Positions 63,128 through 64,000 of a DNA stretch of 64,000 nucleotides are shown here, piece by piece (position 1 is the stretch's first letter; each line of letters opens with the position of its first letter). The position numbers and the translations under genes were made by a program. The DNA is from ENR-C587 sp942493235 (GTDB taxonomy: Bacteria > Bacteroidota > Ignavibacteria > Kapaibacteriales > UBA2268): contig OW818676.1 of assembly GCA_942493235.1 (NCBI GenBank), positions 2,914,001 through 2,978,000 of the forward strand, in the 5' to 3' direction. A model generated the notes under the pieces. That model had not been told where the DNA came from and did not search any database. It was given only the letters and a program-made list of their open reading frames with translations.

Positions 63128-64000
63128 TCAACGTGCATTAATAGTATTAACAATTTTTTCAAAGAGTCCATCATATTTCCATAGCATAGTTTCCGGAAAT
63201 TCAAAGTGTACATTGATTAATACATTATCAGAAGCAAGACCATAATCGAAATAAATAATTTGTTTTTCTTTGACTGTACGGGTAATTATTGATTTATTAT
63301 AAATTGTTGACCACTTTTCTCCCCAAGGCTTTGTCTTATTGAAAACCGGTTGAACTTTATGAAAACCCTCAAAATCCTTAGTTGATATTCCCTTCCAATA
63401 TTCAATCAGTGCATTAGGATCAGATATCTTTAGCAATGAATCAGTTGGAGTAATTATCTCTATAAATCCGCCAATTGAATAGAAATCAGTCGGCGTTTTC
63501 ATTTCTTCAACAGTAAAGAAATATGTGCGAGCAAGTGCATCTTGAGAATACAAAATATTAAATTTGTCAGGAATTTGCATGCCGAAGCTACTATCGGGAT
63601 AAAAGACATATTTCGAGCTGTTCAGATTAATGCCGTCATCAGTTGCTGCTATAATTTGCTTATTGATTTCAGAAAGAAACTTTCGGTCAATCTCTGAAGA
63701 ATCCAATTTGTCGATACTCTGATATGCCATGGCTCTGTTGCCGATAGCTTCATAGTTGTTAGAGTCCAATTTGAAAGCCTTAGTATAGTCATCTATGGCT
63801 GCCTGATAATTATTTAGTCTATAATTCGTATTTCCTCTTTTGAAATAAATATCGGACTCTTTAATCCCATAATCAATAGTTTTAGTATAATATTCCAATG
63901 CTTTATCATACTGTTTATCTTTATATTCAATTTTTGCAAGATGCAAGTATAGAGAAGGATTCTTTGGCTGAAGAATTCGTGCTTTCTCCAAATCATTTTT
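63128..64000 (-). CDS. TPR-repeat protein with C-terminal domain, truncated at the window end
   Basis: The frame is open to the window edge, so the N-terminus is missing; a TTG at 63991 is only internal. At least three tetratricopeptide repeats are visible (NPSLYLHLAKIEYKDKQYDKALEYYTKTIDYGI, SDIYFKRGNTNYRLNNYQAAIDDYTKAFKLD, NYEAIGNRAMAYQSIDKLD). A beta-rich C-terminal domain of about 170 residues follows (YVFYPDSSFGMQIPDKFNILYSQD..YFDYGLASDNVLINVHFEFPETM). TPRs mediate protein contacts; the tail resembles lipoprotein-like PsbP or DUF domains but I cannot name it. It heads the transcript containing the nitroreductase-like gene. Confidence 0.8.
   Translation of the reverse strand, partial: KNDLEKARILQPKNPSLYLHLAKIEYKDKQYDKALEYYTKTIDYGIKESDIYFKRGNTNYRLNNYQAAIDDYTKAFKLDSNNYEAIGNRAMAYQSIDKLDSSEIDRKFLSEINKQIIAATDDGINLNSSKYVFYPDSSFGMQIPDKFNILYSQDALARTYFFTVEEMKTPTDFYSIGGFIEIITPTDSLLKISDPNALIEYWKGISTKDFEGFHKVQPVFNKTKPWGEKWSTIYNKSIITRTVKEKQIIYFDYGLASDNVLINVHFEFPETMLWKYDGLFEKIVNTINAR

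Overview
The window is AT-rich chromosomal DNA from a member of the Bacteroidota/Chlorobi (FCB) superphylum, probably a free-living lineage near Ignavibacteria or Kapabacteria. The placement is an inference. It rests on two proteins with type IX secretion C-terminal sorting domains, a TonB-dependent receptor, a BlaI/BlaR1-like M56-TonB cluster, a YqeY-only GatB-like protein, and several promoters of the Bacteroidota form (TTTG, 19-20 bp, TAnnTTTG). I see no phage, plasmid, transposase or CRISPR array.

Layout. 1-742: 5' part of a PAS sensor (minus). 1131-2685: Mrp ATPase, Nfu-type Fe-S scaffold and a tRNA with CAT anticodon. 2948-4018: flippase-like membrane protein (minus). 4292-8495: two tandem paralogous secreted T9SS cargo proteins. 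8656-11004: MutS2 (minus). 11440-12895: small membrane protein, ECF sigma factor and a small membrane partner, bracketed by inverted hairpin-rich repeats. 12957-14640: about 1.7 kb of imperfect tandem repeats built from compact hairpins. 14684-17073: YqeY protein and a sensor kinase. 17700-20324: a TonB receptor behind a TPP riboswitch. 20368-22411: EFR1-type ferredoxin and a TrkA protein, separated by four 40-bp direct repeats. 22475-24309: a PD40 propeller gene split by a frameshift at an A8 run. 24394-28823: U32 peptidase-family protein, exonuclease III and the AccC/AccB pair. 30090-42637: mostly plus-strand genes (glycosyltransferase, MlaF-like ATPase, MtnA, HAD, lipoprotein, response-regulator kinase, UvrC, GH13-like protein, HD protein, PBP2, HMCES/YedK). 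42968-48027: the BlaI / M56-TonB / TonB lipoprotein / M56-TonB cluster (minus). 48857-64000: SerRS, chemotaxis receptor, fumarase, glycosyltransferase, AmrS radical SAM protein, beta-barrel protein, CHASE4 kinase, TypA, a nitroreductase-fold protein and a truncated TPR protein.

The most noteworthy items are these. (1) In the BlaI/M56 cluster both M56 proteins carry an internal lipobox-like junction followed by the same type of TonB-like ectodomain that also exists as a free lipoprotein, and the promoter carries operator-like half-sites spaced exactly 10 bp. (2) The TPP riboswitch and its promoter make the TonB receptor a likely thiamine importer. (3) There are two families of MITE-like elements (306 bp, three copies; about 100-130 bp, two copies) with terminal inverted repeats. 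(4) The hairpin array shows compensatory stem changes between copies. (5) The PD40 gene has a slippery A8 frameshift. (6) The Mrp ATPase has no cysteines and the GH13-like protein lacks canonical catalytic residues.
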